The translations under genes and the position numbers were made by a program. Below are positions 50,284 through 60,117 of a DNA stretch of 64,000 nt, one piece after another (within the stretch, counting starts at the first letter, position 1; the number at the start of each line of letters is the position of its first letter). This DNA comes from Bacteroidota bacterium. Its GTDB lineage: Bacteria; Bacteroidota; Bacteroidia; B-17B0; Aurantibacillaceae. Below the pieces are notes generated by a model. That model saw only the letters and a program-made list of their open reading frames with translations, ran no database searches and was not told the DNA's origin. The stretch covers positions 74 through 64,073 of the forward strand of contig JABDCR010000001.1 in assembly GCA_013288015.1 (NCBI GenBank), written 5' to 3'.

Positions 50284-51864
50284 CTAAGCTTTGAATTTTT
50301 TAGATGTTTCTTTTGCTACTTCTTCTAATGTATTTGTAATCTCATCAGTGTACTGACCAGCTTTTAAACCATCTAATACATTTTTGTGTTTTCTTTCTAA
50401 TACATCTAAAAAGTCTTTCTCAAATTCGCGTACTTTATTTACTGGCACCTCGCGTAATAAGTTACGAGTACCACAGTAAATAATTGCAATTTGCTGTTCA
50501 ACACGAAGTGGAGAAAACGCATTTTGTTTTAAAATTTCTACGTTACGAGCACCTTTATCAAGTACTGATTTTGTAGCCGAATCTAAATCCGAACCAAATT
50601 TTGCAAACGCTTCAAGCTCGCGGTACTGTGCTTGGTCAAGCTTTAAAGTACCTGCTACTTTTTTCATTGATTTAATTTGAGCGTTACCACCCACACGAGA
50701 TACAGAGATACCTACGTTAATTGCCGGACGAACACCTGAGTTAAATAAGTTACCCTCTAAGAAAATCTGTCCGTCGGTAATAGAAATTACGTTTGTTGGA
50801 ATGTAAGCAGATACGTCACCCGCTTGTGTTTCAATAATAGGAAGTGCTGTTAACGAACCACCACCTTTTACAATTCCTTTAATAGAATCAGGTAAGTCGT
50901 TCATGCTTTGAGCAATGTTGTCAGATGCGTTGATTTTAGCTGCACGCTCTAACAATCTGCTATGCAAATAAAACACGTCACCAGGATATGCTTCACGCCC
51001 CGGAGGACGACGTAATAATAGTGACACCTCACGATAAGCAACTGCTTGTTTAGATAAATCATCAAATACAATTAATGCAGGACGACCGGTATCGCGGAAA
51101 AACTCTCCGATAGCAGCACCCGCAAATGGAGCGTAGAACTGAATAGCAGCAGGCTCAGAAGCAGATGCAGCAACAATAACTGTGTAAGCCATCGCCCCGT
51201 TTTCTTCTAAAGTACGTTGTACGTTTGCTACTGTACTTCCTTTTTGACCTATTGCTACGTATATACAAAACACAGGTTTACCTGCTTCAAAAAATTCTTT
51301 TTGGTTAATGATAGTATCAATAGCCACGGTAGATTTACCAGTTTGACGATCGCCAATGATAAGCTCACGCTGACCACGACCAATTGGAATCATCGCATCG
51401 ATAGCTTTAATACCAGTTTGTAACGGCTCAGCAACCGGCTGACGATAAATTACCCCCGGAGCTTTACGCTCAAGTGGCATTTCGTAAGTTGTACCGGTAA
51501 TAGGGCCTTTACCATCAATTGGTTCTCCTAATGTGTTAACTACACGACCTAACATGCCTTCGCCTACTTTTAACGAAGCAATGCGTCCGGTACGTTTGCA
51601 AGAAGAACCTTCGCTGATACCAACACTTGGACCTAATAATACGGCACCAATATTGTCTTCTTCTAAGTTAAGAACGATAGCCTGTAAGCCGGTTTCAAAT
51701 TCGATAAGCTCGCCACTTTGAACTTTTGATAAGCCATAAATACGAGCGATACCATCACCAACTTGTAGTACGGTACCAACTTCTTCTAATTCAGCTTCTG
51801 ATTTAAAGCCTGCTAATTGCTGACGTAAAATTGCAGATACTTCTGCGGGTTTAATTTCTGCCAT
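50284..51864 (-). CDS. atpA: ATP synthase F1 subunit alpha
   Basis: [65 protein letters not shown]. Confidence 0.99.
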   Translation of the reverse strand: MAEIKPAEVSAILRQQLAGFKSEAELEEVGTVLQVGDGIARIYGLSKVQSGELIEFETGLQAIVLNLEEDNIGAVLLGPSVGISEGSSCKRTGRIASLKVGEGMLGRVVNTLGEPIDGKGPITGTTYEMPLERKAPGVIYRQPVAEPLQTGIKAIDAMIPIGRGQRELIIGDRQTGKSTVAIDTIINQKEFFEAGKPVFCIYVAIGQKGSTVANVQRTLEENGAMAYTVIVAASASEPAAIQFYAPFAGAAIGEFFRDTGRPALIVFDDLSKQAVAYREVSLLLRRPPGREAYPGDVFYLHSRLLERAAKINASDNIAQSMNDLPDSIKGIVKGGGSLTALPIIETQAGDVSAYIPTNVISITDGQIFLEGNLFNSGVRPAINVGISVSRVGGNAQIKSMKKVAGTLKLDQAQYRELEAFAKFGSDLDSATKSVLDKGARNVEILKQNAFSPLRVEQQIAIIYCGTRNLLREVPVNKVREFEKDFLDVLERKHKNVLDGLKAGQYTDEITNTLEEVAKETSKKFKA

Positions 51865-51873
51865 TTGTATTAT

Positions 51874-52416
51874 TTAATTATTAAAAGTACTTCCTGAAAA
51901 CGTTTTTCTTAGGTCATTTAATTTTCTTGATACACTTGCATCTACCTGCTTGTCGCCAATAGTAAGTACAAAGCCACCAATTAAATCTTTATTTACTTTT
52001 TCTACTAATTCAACTTCACCTTTAGTAGTTTGCTTTACTAACTCTAACACTTTTGCTTTTACTGTGCTATCAATGCCAATAGCAGATGTAATAACAGCCG
52101 TTAAAATATTTTTATGTTGTTTGTACTGTGTTACAAATTCGGTAGCAATGTATTTCATATACGATTCTCTGCGTTTTAGCGTAAGAATCGCAAGAAAACC
52201 TAAAGTAACGTCGCTGACTTTACCCGAGAAAATTTCTTTAACAACAGCAACCTTTTTATCAGTTTTAATAATAGGGCTATTTAAGAAATTAATAAATCCT
52301 CTGTTATGTTCGCAAACGCTTTCTACCAATTGCATATCGGCATAAACTTTTTCAAGTTGCCCTTTTTCGTTGGCAAGTTGTAAAAGCGATTTGGCGTATC
52401 GTGTGGCTACTAGCAT
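51874..52416 (-). CDS. atpH: ATP synthase F1 subunit delta
   Basis: ATRYAKSLLQLANEKGQLEKVYADM; C-terminal GGFVLTIGDKQVDASVSRKLNDLRKTF. Confidence 0.96.
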   Translation of the reverse strand: MLVATRYAKSLLQLANEKGQLEKVYADMQLVESVCEHNRGFINFLNSPIIKTDKKVAVVKEIFSGKVSDVTLGFLAILTLKRRESYMKYIATEFVTQYKQHKNILTAVITSAIGIDSTVKAKVLELVKQTTKGEVELVEKVNKDLIGGFVLTIGDKQVDASVSRKLNDLRKTFSGSTFNN

Positions 52417-52417
52417 G

Positions 52418-52912
52418 TTAGTTTAAGGTAACTTCTTTTACAAGATTGCTGGTTAATGTTTTTTGTTTCTCTTCAGATGATAATTGCTCTTTTAAAATTT
52501 TCTCAGCAATATCAATTGATAAAGTAGCTACTTGCGCTTTTAACTCGGTAATAGCAGCTAATTTTTCTGTATTTATAGCTTCACGAGCCTGAGCCACCAT
52601 ACGGTCAGCTTCAACTTTTGCTCTTGTTTTTGCTTCGTTAATAATAGCATCTTTTGTGTCGCGTGCTTCTTTAAGCATCGCATCTTTTTCAGCACGTGCT
52701 TCAGCTAATATTTTTTCGTTATTAGATTGCAGTAAATGCATATCCTTACGAGCTTGTTCAGCCGATTGAAGGGCTTTTTCAATGCCATCTTCTCTTTCTT
52801 TAATCATGCCAAGAATTGGCTTCCAAGCGAATTTTTTAAGTATCAAAAAGATAATAGCAAAAGTTACTATCATCCAAAATACTAAGCCTATGGCGGGGGT
52901 TACTAATTCCAT
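52418..52912 (-). CDS. atpF: ATP synthase F0 subunit B
   Basis: LVTPAIGLVFWMIVTFAIIFLILKKFAWKPILGMIKEREDGIEKAL. Confidence 0.97.
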   Translation of the reverse strand: MELVTPAIGLVFWMIVTFAIIFLILKKFAWKPILGMIKEREDGIEKALQSAEQARKDMHLLQSNNEKILAEARAEKDAMLKEARDTKDAIINEAKTRAKVEADRMVAQAREAINTEKLAAITELKAQVATLSIDIAEKILKEQLSSEEKQKTLTSNLVKEVTLN

Positions 52913-52957
52913 TTTTTTGTTTTTTAATTTTACTTTTTGTTTAACTAAAAAAAGAAA

Positions 52958-52982
52958 TTGCGCTAACCAATCGTTAGCGCAA
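52958..52982 (-). terminator. Terminator/attenuator-like hairpin between atpE and atpF
   Basis: Minus strand TTGCGCTAAC-GATTG-GTTAGCGCAA then TTTCTTTTTTTAG: perfect 10-bp stem plus U-rich tract inside the operon. Confidence 0.75.
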
Positions 52983-52988
52983 AATCAA

Positions 52989-53234
52989 TTACTTGTTGAA
53001 CACCACTAATAGTGCAACAACCATAGCAAAGAAAGCAGCGCCCTCTACAAGGGCAGCTGTTAAAATCATGTTGCTACGAATGTCGTTTACAGCTTCTGGC
53101 TGGCGTGCTACTGATTCTAAAGCAGAACCACCAATACGACCGATACCTACACCTGCACCTAATGCGGCGATACCTGCACCCACAGCAGCAACACCTTGTG
53201 CTAACGGGGTTTCTAATAATACAGTTGACATCAT
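52989..53234 (-). CDS. atpE: ATP synthase F0 subunit C
   Basis: GVAAVGAGIAALGAGVGIGRIGGSALESVARQPEAVNDIRSNMILTAALVEGAAFFAMVVALLVVF. Confidence 0.98.
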   Translation of the reverse strand: MMSTVLLETPLAQGVAAVGAGIAALGAGVGIGRIGGSALESVARQPEAVNDIRSNMILTAALVEGAAFFAMVVALLVVFNK

Positions 53235-53264
53235 GTTACTTTTTTTTATTTAGGTTAAACAAAA

Positions 53265-53282
53265 CCTGTTTTACGAAACAGG
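53265..53282 (-). terminator. Hairpin between atpB and atpE (weak terminator/processing element)
   Basis: Minus strand CCTGTTT-CGTA-AAACAGG followed by TTTTGTTT. Confidence 0.55.
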
Positions 53283-53301
53283 CAAAAACTTTTAAATTTC
53301 T

Positions 53302-54513
53302 TTATACCATATCAATTTGTGCAGCAGAATGCGCTCCCTCATGTGCATGATGTTCTTCATGCGCATGATGTCCTTCTTCAATAGCTGCTCCAAAATACAT
53401 TGCCGATAAAAGCGTGAAAACATACGCTTGTAAAAATGCTACCAATAATTCTAAAAAGCCCATAAACACCGTAAAGGCTACTGATAAAACAGCTACACCA
53501 AAACCGGCACCTGTACTCATTTCACCAAAAATAAATATTAAACTAAAAAAGGCTAAAGCTATAATGTGCCCTGCGGTAATGTTAGCAAACAAACGTATCA
53601 TTAATACAAATGGGCGTAAAACAACACCTAATAGTTCAATAGGCGTTAATATAATAAGTACCCAAACAGGCACACCCGGCATAGCAAAAATGTGTCTCCA
53701 ATAATGTGCGTTGCTATTAGCAAAAATTATTAGTAAGGTAAAGCAAGCTAACACCGCACAAACTGCAATGTTACCCGTTAAGTTAGCTCCACCCGGAAAC
53801 AAAGGAACTAAACCCATTAAATTATTAATAAAGATGAAAAAGAACACCGTTAATAAATAAGGCATGAATTTTTCATATTTAGGTCCAATAGATGTTTTAG
53901 CAACATCATCTCTAACAAAAATAACCAATGGCTCAACAAACGATTGTAAACCTTTTGGTGCCTGACCAACACGATTTTTATATGTTTTAGCTACACTTAA
54001 AAATATCCATAATAATAAGAATGCACTTATTAATAAAGAAGTAACATTTTTAGTAATAGATAAGTCTATAATATTATTTGTATTACCGGTTGCCACATTT
54101 TCAACTTCATCAGTAACACCAACTAAACCTTCTTCAGCCTCAACAATTTTATTCTCAACTAATTTATAGCCTTTATAAACCTCGCCATCTTCTAACTTGC
54201 TCGACATAAAAATATCTAAGCCTGTTTTCTTGTTATATATAATAACAGGTAATGGTATAGCAACTGCATGTTCGCCTTCGCCCCATAAATGCCATTCATG
54301 TGCATCGCCAATGTGTTCAGTAATTAATTTGCCTGCATTAAAACCTTCTTTTTTTTCAGTTTCGGTAGTTGCAACTGCCGCAGCTTTTTTAAGGCTATCT
54401 TCGTTTGGTTCGTAAGCGAAAGATTTAAAAGTTGAAAAAGATAAAACGGTTATAAACAGCGCTATTATTCGTGTTTTTTTGCTTAAAAGACTCGTAGTAT
54501 AAGACATTGACAA
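53302..54513 (-). CDS. atpB: ATP synthase F0 subunit A with extended N-terminus and His-rich tail
   Basis: PYLLTVFFFIFINNLMGLVPLFPGGANLTGNIAVC, VLRPFVLMIRLFANITAGHIIALAFFSLIF; C-terminus EEGHHAHEEHHAHEGAHS. Confidence 0.97.
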   Translation of the reverse strand: MSMSYTTSLLSKKTRIIALFITVLSFSTFKSFAYEPNEDSLKKAAAVATTETEKKEGFNAGKLITEHIGDAHEWHLWGEGEHAVAIPLPVIIYNKKTGLDIFMSSKLEDGEVYKGYKLVENKIVEAEEGLVGVTDEVENVATGNTNNIIDLSITKNVTSLLISAFLLLWIFLSVAKTYKNRVGQAPKGLQSFVEPLVIFVRDDVAKTSIGPKYEKFMPYLLTVFFFIFINNLMGLVPLFPGGANLTGNIAVCAVLACFTLLIIFANSNAHYWRHIFAMPGVPVWVLIILTPIELLGVVLRPFVLMIRLFANITAGHIIALAFFSLIFIFGEMSTGAGFGVAVLSVAFTVFMGFLELLVAFLQAYVFTLLSAMYFGAAIEEGHHAHEEHHAHEGAHSAAQIDMV

Positions 54514-54609
54514 ATTAACGGTTTTTAACGATTTTTAAATTCGGGTGCAAATTTAGCTATAAATTGCTATTAAAGAAATTTCACCCCGTTTTTTTTCTAA
54601 TTTTATGCC

Positions 54610-55650
54610 ATGTTTAGGCATTTATTATTAACAATATCGGTTTTTTGTGGATTAAGTTTAACAGCCCAAGAAAATCATACGGTTACACCTGATACTAATC
54701 ATGGATTGGTAAAGTGGCTTACTTTTAAAGAGGCGCAGGATGAAATGAAAAAACAGCAAAAGCCTTTATTAATTGATATATATACCGATTGGTGCGGCTG
54801 GTGCAAACACATGGTAAAAACCACATATTCTGACCCTAATATAGCCGGCTACATAAACACTTATTTTTATCCTGTGCAATTTAATGCCGAAACGCATGAC
54901 ACCATTGAGTATAATGGCGAAAAATATGTAAACAAAAGCAGCGAAAAAAAATCGCCTCACGATTTGGCTATTAAATTTTTAGGGCAAAGTTTAAGTTACC
55001 CATCCACCATTTTTGTATCCAATAATTACCAGTTTAATTTATTATCGCAGGGTTATTTAGAAACAAAAAAAATAGAACCCCTTTTGGTTTTTACGGTTGA
55101 AAATGCTTTTAGAACAGCTTCTTATGATGATTTTAATAAAAACTTTGAACACACTTTTTACGATACCAATTTTGTAAAAAAACAACCTAAAACATATACA
55201 TTTAATGAGGCTTTAGAGCTTCAGAAAAAACACCCTAAAAAAATACTGGTTGATATATATACCGATTTTTGCAATACATGCAGGGTAATGAATGCCACTA
55301 CACTTACAGATACGGCACTGGTTTCTTACTTAAATAAAAAATACTATTTGGTTAAATTTAATGCGCAGCAAGATAAAAGTGAGATAGATTTTAAAGGCAT
55401 AAAATATGCTAACAATGGTGCAGGCGGATTTCCTTTTCATGCATTAGCTTTAGAGTTAACACGTAAAAATTTTATTATCCCTGCTATGGTTATTTTAGAT
55501 GAAAAACTTGAAACCTTGGACGTAGTTAGTTTTTATCAAACAGCCGATTGGGCCAATAAAATAGCGCATTATTTTGGCAGCGACGATTATAAAAAGATGA
55601 AGTGGGATGAGTTTCTTAAAAAACCAAATACCCCTTCAATACATAAATAA
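54610..55650 (+). CDS. Exported protein with two tandem thioredoxin-like domains
   Basis: LLIDIYTDWCGWCKHMVKTTYSDPNIAGYINTYFYPVQFNAE and ILVDIYTDFCNTCRVMNATTLTDTALVSYLNKKYYLVKFNAQ. Confidence 0.85.
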   Translation: MFRHLLLTISVFCGLSLTAQENHTVTPDTNHGLVKWLTFKEAQDEMKKQQKPLLIDIYTDWCGWCKHMVKTTYSDPNIAGYINTYFYPVQFNAETHDTIEYNGEKYVNKSSEKKSPHDLAIKFLGQSLSYPSTIFVSNNYQFNLLSQGYLETKKIEPLLVFTVENAFRTASYDDFNKNFEHTFYDTNFVKKQPKTYTFNEALELQKKHPKKILVDIYTDFCNTCRVMNATTLTDTALVSYLNKKYYLVKFNAQQDKSEIDFKGIKYANNGAGGFPFHALALELTRKNFIIPAMVILDEKLETLDVVSFYQTADWANKIAHYFGSDDYKKMKWDEFLKKPNTPSIHK

Positions 55651-55656
55651 TTGTAG

Positions 55657-56643
55657 ATGGTTTTTAAATTTCTTTATAAAAAAATTGCATTTTTTTTTCT
55701 TTTTATTCTGATTATACAAAATTGTTTTTCGCAAACTACGGATGTTCCTGATTCGCTTACTAAAAAGCAAAAAACAATTCGTCAAAGTATTTTAGTAGGC
55801 ACTACGGGCGCATTTACGGCTGTGTCATTAGTTGGCTTAAACCAAATTTGGTATAAACAATATGCGGCATCAAAATTTCATTTTTTTAATGATAATAATG
55901 AGTGGTGCCAAATGGATAAACTGGGGCATACATTTACAACCTATAACACCGCGCGCGAAATTTACCGGGCTATGTTATGGGCAGGTTATAACCGCAAACA
56001 AAGCGTTTTTATTGGCGAGGCTTACGGTACTGCCTATATGACTGCCATTGAAATAATGGATGGTTTTAGCAGCGGCTGGGGCTTTAGCTGGGGCGATGAA
56101 GTGGCCAATGTTTCGGGTAGTGCTTTGTTTACGTTGCAGCAATATTTTTGGAACGAACAACGCATTCATTTAAAATACTCTTTCCATCAAACATTTTATG
56201 CGGGTATAAGACCCAGCGAATTGGGAACCTCATTGGAATCACAACCCATTAAAGATTATAATGGACAAACTTATTGGTTATCGGTTAGTCCGGCTTCGTT
56301 TTTTAAAAAAGAAACTAAATTCCCGAAATGGATAGCCTTTGCTTTTGGTTATGGCGCAACAGGTATGATTAGTGGGGCCAGTAATGTTATTGTTTATCCT
56401 AACGGAACTACAAGTACTAATCCGATAAACGACCAAAGCATAGTTATTGGAGCTAATGGAGTACCTACTTACTATTACAGATACAGAAAATTCTATTTTT
56501 CTTTAGATATAAATTTTACTAAAATAAAAACCAAATCGAAGTTTTTACAAAGTGTTTTCTCGGTTTTTAATGGTTTTAAATTGCCGTTTCCGGCAGTTGA
56601 GTTTGATAAACATGGAGTTAATTTTAAGCCTTTTTATTTTTAA
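55657..56643 (+). CDS. DUF2279-like exported protein
   Basis: MDKLGHTFTTYNTAREIYRAMLWAGYNRKQSVFIGEAYGTAYMTAIEIMDGFSSGWGFSWGDEVANVSGSALF. Confidence 0.78.
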   Translation: MVFKFLYKKIAFFFLFILIIQNCFSQTTDVPDSLTKKQKTIRQSILVGTTGAFTAVSLVGLNQIWYKQYAASKFHFFNDNNEWCQMDKLGHTFTTYNTAREIYRAMLWAGYNRKQSVFIGEAYGTAYMTAIEIMDGFSSGWGFSWGDEVANVSGSALFTLQQYFWNEQRIHLKYSFHQTFYAGIRPSELGTSLESQPIKDYNGQTYWLSVSPASFFKKETKFPKWIAFAFGYGATGMISGASNVIVYPNGTTSTNPINDQSIVIGANGVPTYYYRYRKFYFSLDINFTKIKTKSKFLQSVFSVFNGFKLPFPAVEFDKHGVNFKPFYF

Positions 56644-56731
56644 AAACTGAACTAGAAATTAACACAAAAACAAGTAACTCACAGAGAATTTTATGGATTT
56701 TATCGAAAAAAAAATTGCTTTAAGCATTTTT

Positions 56732-56762
56732 TTGGAGGGCTAAAAAATTTTACCTACTTTTA
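56732..56762 (+). promoter_or_regulatory. Bacteroidota-type promoter of the large surface protein gene
   Basis: TTG (56732-56734)-N20-TACTTTTA (56755-56762), 23 nt before the ATG at 56786. Confidence 0.5.
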
Positions 56763-56785
56763 AACCTATAAAAACAACTCACATC

Positions 56786-59700
56786 ATGACAAAAAAATTA
56801 CAACTTTATACATTAGCACTTTGCTTAAGTTTATTAGGCTTTGTAAATACAGCGAAGGCTTCTAATATAAATTATACTTTAACGGCGGTTAATGCAAACC
56901 CAAATAATGTTAACAATTGGGGAAGAACTTCAGCTCCTTTGGGATCCCATCCAGCTAGTTTTACTGCGGGTAGTCAAACATTTACTTTAGGGAAAAGTAC
57001 TACTATGACAACTGCATGGACGGTAAGTGGTGCAGGTTCTAAAGTTATTATAGGCACTGGTAGTGCTCTTACATTTTCTGATGGTGGTTTTAAAGCGGAT
57101 TTTTCAGGGGCAACAGGTGGATGTACAGTCAATGGTTCAGCTACATTAATTATTTCAAACTCAAGTTCAGTATTTGGAACTTTAAATTTTAGTCCCGGCA
57201 GTACAGCCAATTATGCTACTGCTGCTGGCTCCCAAACTGTGTTTGCAAATTTATATTATAATTTAATTATATCAGGTTCGGCTGCTATGCAGTTAAGTGG
57301 TTCATCATCTGTTAGCACTGCATTCACAATTAATGCAGGGTTATCTCTTAATTTAGGTGGGGCAACTTTAAGTTTAGCTAGCGCTATATCAACTCTTAAT
57401 GCAGGGAGTTCTATTTTGCTAAATGGTGGGACTTTAAATTTTAGTGGTACATCAACTCTTGTAGGCTCAGGTACAATTACAGGGGATAATTCTGCGATTT
57501 TAAACAATTCAACAACAGGTAGTTTAGGAACTATTAATTTTACCGCAGGGAGTAGTGTTTTAAGTGATCTTTCAATAAATTCTGGTTCAATTATTTTAGG
57601 TAGTAATTTATTGATAAGCGGTGGCGGTGGCGGTAGTACTTTTAATCAAGCCAGTGGTTCTATTAATTTAAATAGTCATACGCTTACCTTAGATAATGAT
57701 TGTGATGTTACTTTCGGAAATTCAAATGCTAATGTTATTACGGGGTCTACTACTTCATCAATAAAAATATACAGTAATGCTACTGCTGGTGGTTTTGTTG
57801 AAGCAAATAGTTTATATATGGATCAAACCACTGACGGAAGTACCAATGCATTAAGTAATTTAACCATGAATGATAGTAGTTCAGCTTATACGCTTACAAT
57901 TGGTGCTAATTTAAATATAATAGATAGTATTTCGCCAACATCGGGTACAATTGATGCAAGCGGTGGTACTTATGTAACTTTAGTTGCCGACCAAGTAACT
58001 GTTGGGCATGTTGGACGAATTGGCATGGTTAGTGGTAGCGGTGGTTTTTTGGGTAATATTGTATCGCAGGTTTACCATGACCCTACCGGAAACCAAACAA
58101 ATTGGTCGTTAATGGGCGTTGCAGGGGTTAACACAACTTTTTCTGACTGGAATAACACGTTTAAAATTACCTGCCCTGCTTGTGCTGATGGTAACGGCAG
58201 TGCGCAAAATGGTGGTGTAGCATTTACATCTATTGATTCGTACAGTGAATCGGCGGCAACAGGAGACCCAAATGCTATGGGTCATTATATTGGCATTAAT
58301 AGCAATACAGATGCTATAGTTGTGGGTAGCGGTTATTGGGTTTATATGGGCACAAACCAACCTCAGGATCCTACACCGGGTGAATTTATTTCGGCAACTG
58401 GTCCTCCGCAAATAGGAAACTTTGGCTGGACTTTAACCAACAGTAACGGTGGTGCAGCAACAGATGGATTTAACTCATTGGCAAATCCATATCCATCTCC
58501 TATTTCATGGGCAAAACTAGCCGCCAGAAATGGTAATGCAATTACAACTTATTATGCTTACAATTCGGTTACTCAAGCTTACTCTACCTATATTGTGGGT
58601 GGTGGTGGAACTACTTCAGGAAGTTATGCATTAAGTGATGTAATTCCTGCAGGTTTAGGTTTTTACGTACAAACGTTTGCAGGCAGCTTGCCTTTTAATA
58701 TTCAAGAAGGAGATAAAATCGCAGGCAACCAAATAATTGGTAGAATGGCTAACCCAAACCAAGTACAATCGGCAACTCCTATGTTTAATTTAGTTATTGA
58801 AGGTGCTAATGCTAATGCATTACATGAAGAAGCTGCTATATCATTTAATCCTAACAGCACAACCGGCTTAGATGCTTACGATGCTTTAGCTTTTCCTTGG
58901 AACGGAGTTTTACAAATAACTACTGCTAGTTTAGGTAATAACTTTGCTATTAATGGCATGCCCGGTTTAACTCAAAACTATGCTATACCTGTAAAAATAC
59001 TTAGCGGTACTACAACACAGTACACCATGTCTACTAAAAATTTACAAAGTCTTCCGGCAGGTGCTTGTGTAAAATTACATGATAACTACAACGTTATGCC
59101 TGACCAAGATTTACATGCAGGTGCATTTACGGTAACCATTAATGATAGCGAAACAGTTGCTCGTTTTGTTTTAAATATAACTATTACTCCACTAGCTATA
59201 ACTACTAATACGGTTACTGCAAGTTGTCATGTTAAAAATGACGGCTCAATTACTGCTGTTGGTAACGATGCAGGACCTTGGAACTACATTTGGAAAAATG
59301 CAAGCGGTACTATTGTAAAAACATCGTTAAATAAAGCAACTGCCGATACTTTAACCGGATTAAACAATGGTGTTTACAGTGTAGATGTATCAACTGTTGG
59401 TAGTTGTAATAGCGCAACGCAAACATTTACCCTAACCGCTCCTGCAGCGGCAACATCTGCCTTTACAGCATCATCTCAGATTAATGCAGGTGATAACGTT
59501 GTACTTACAAACAACAGTGCCAATGCTACTAACTATGTTTGGAATTTTGGTGATGGGGATATATCAAGCATGCAAACACCAAATTATATATATAATAATG
59601 CCGGTACGTATACCATTACTTTACAGGCCATTAATGCTAATTGTAACGATACAGCCACCTCTACACAGGTTATAACCGTTAACGCAACAACTGGCATTAA

Positions 59701-59965
59701 ACAGGCCAACACAGGTGATGGCAATATAAATTTAAGCAGAGATGCTTCGGGCAATTATATACAGTTTGATTACACTAACCAAACTAAAGTAAGCATTTCG
59801 GTATATAATGTTTTAGGACAAGTTGTTTTAAACGACGCTGAGTTAAGTGTTGTTAACGATAAAATTTATATAAACATAAGCGATAACAAAAACCAAGTGT
59901 TATACGTAAACATTACTAACTTAACTACAAATAAACAAACCACTAAAAAGTTTGTAAACGATTAA
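56786..59965 (+). CDS. Large surface/secreted protein with PKD-like domain and T9SS-like C-terminus
   Basis: Signal peptide; N-terminal Ser/Gly/Asn-rich beta-solenoid-like region; PKD-like NATNYVWNFGDGDISSMQTPNYIYNNAGTYTITLQAIN; C-terminal VSISVYNVLGQVVLND...NQVLYVNITNLTTNKQTTKKFVND. Confidence 0.85.
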   Translation: MTKKLQLYTLALCLSLLGFVNTAKASNINYTLTAVNANPNNVNNWGRTSAPLGSHPASFTAGSQTFTLGKSTTMTTAWTVSGAGSKVIIGTGSALTFSDGGFKADFSGATGGCTVNGSATLIISNSSSVFGTLNFSPGSTANYATAAGSQTVFANLYYNLIISGSAAMQLSGSSSVSTAFTINAGLSLNLGGATLSLASAISTLNAGSSILLNGGTLNFSGTSTLVGSGTITGDNSAILNNSTTGSLGTINFTAGSSVLSDLSINSGSIILGSNLLISGGGGGSTFNQASGSINLNSHTLTLDNDCDVTFGNSNANVITGSTTSSIKIYSNATAGGFVEANSLYMDQTTDGSTNALSNLTMNDSSSAYTLTIGANLNIIDSISPTSGTIDASGGTYVTLVADQVTVGHVGRIGMVSGSGGFLGNIVSQVYHDPTGNQTNWSLMGVAGVNTTFSDWNNTFKITCPACADGNGSAQNGGVAFTSIDSYSESAATGDPNAMGHYIGINSNTDAIVVGSGYWVYMGTNQPQDPTPGEFISATGPPQIGNFGWTLTNSNGGAATDGFNSLANPYPSPISWAKLAARNGNAITTYYAYNSVTQAYSTYIVGGGGTTSGSYALSDVIPAGLGFYVQTFAGSLPFNIQEGDKIAGNQIIGRMANPNQVQSATPMFNLVIEGANANALHEEAAISFNPNSTTGLDAYDALAFPWNGVLQITTASLGNNFAINGMPGLTQNYAIPVKILSGTTTQYTMSTKNLQSLPAGACVKLHDNYNVMPDQDLHAGAFTVTINDSETVARFVLNITITPLAITTNTVTASCHVKNDGSITAVGNDAGPWNYIWKNASGTIVKTSLNKATADTLTGLNNGVYSVDVSTVGSCNSATQTFTLTAPAAATSAFTASSQINAGDNVVLTNNSANATNYVWNFGDGDISSMQTPNYIYNNAGTYTITLQAINANCNDTATSTQVITVNATTGIKQANTGDGNINLSRDASGNYIQFDYTNQTKVSISVYNVLGQVVLNDAELSVVNDKIYINISDNKNQVLYVNITNLTTNKQTTKKFVND

Positions 59966-59984
59966 TTTATTTTTAACTTTTATA

Positions 59985-60016
59985 AAAAAACGCTTCATAA
60001 ATTATGAAGCGTTTTT
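59985..60016. terminator. Intrinsic terminator after the surface protein gene
   Basis: AAAAAACGCTTCAT-AAATT-ATGAAGCGTTTTTT. Confidence 0.9.
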
Positions 60017-60117
60017 TATTGGATAATTGCTAAAAAGGGAGCTTTAAAAATAATTTTTTTTAAGCTAAAATAATTTTTACTTTAGCTTATTATTTCATTA
60101 CTTAAACAAAACAGTAT

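Noticed and set aside
52993-53253. 86-aa and 81-aa ORFs antisense to atpE
   Set aside because: Translation is the mirror of the Gly/Ala-rich c-subunit; no support.
53414-53704. 96-aa antisense ORF in atpB
   Set aside because: Shadow ORF opposite conserved subunit a helices.
58109-58411. 100-aa antisense ORF in the surface protein gene
   Set aside because: Low-complexity antisense reading of repetitive coding sequence.
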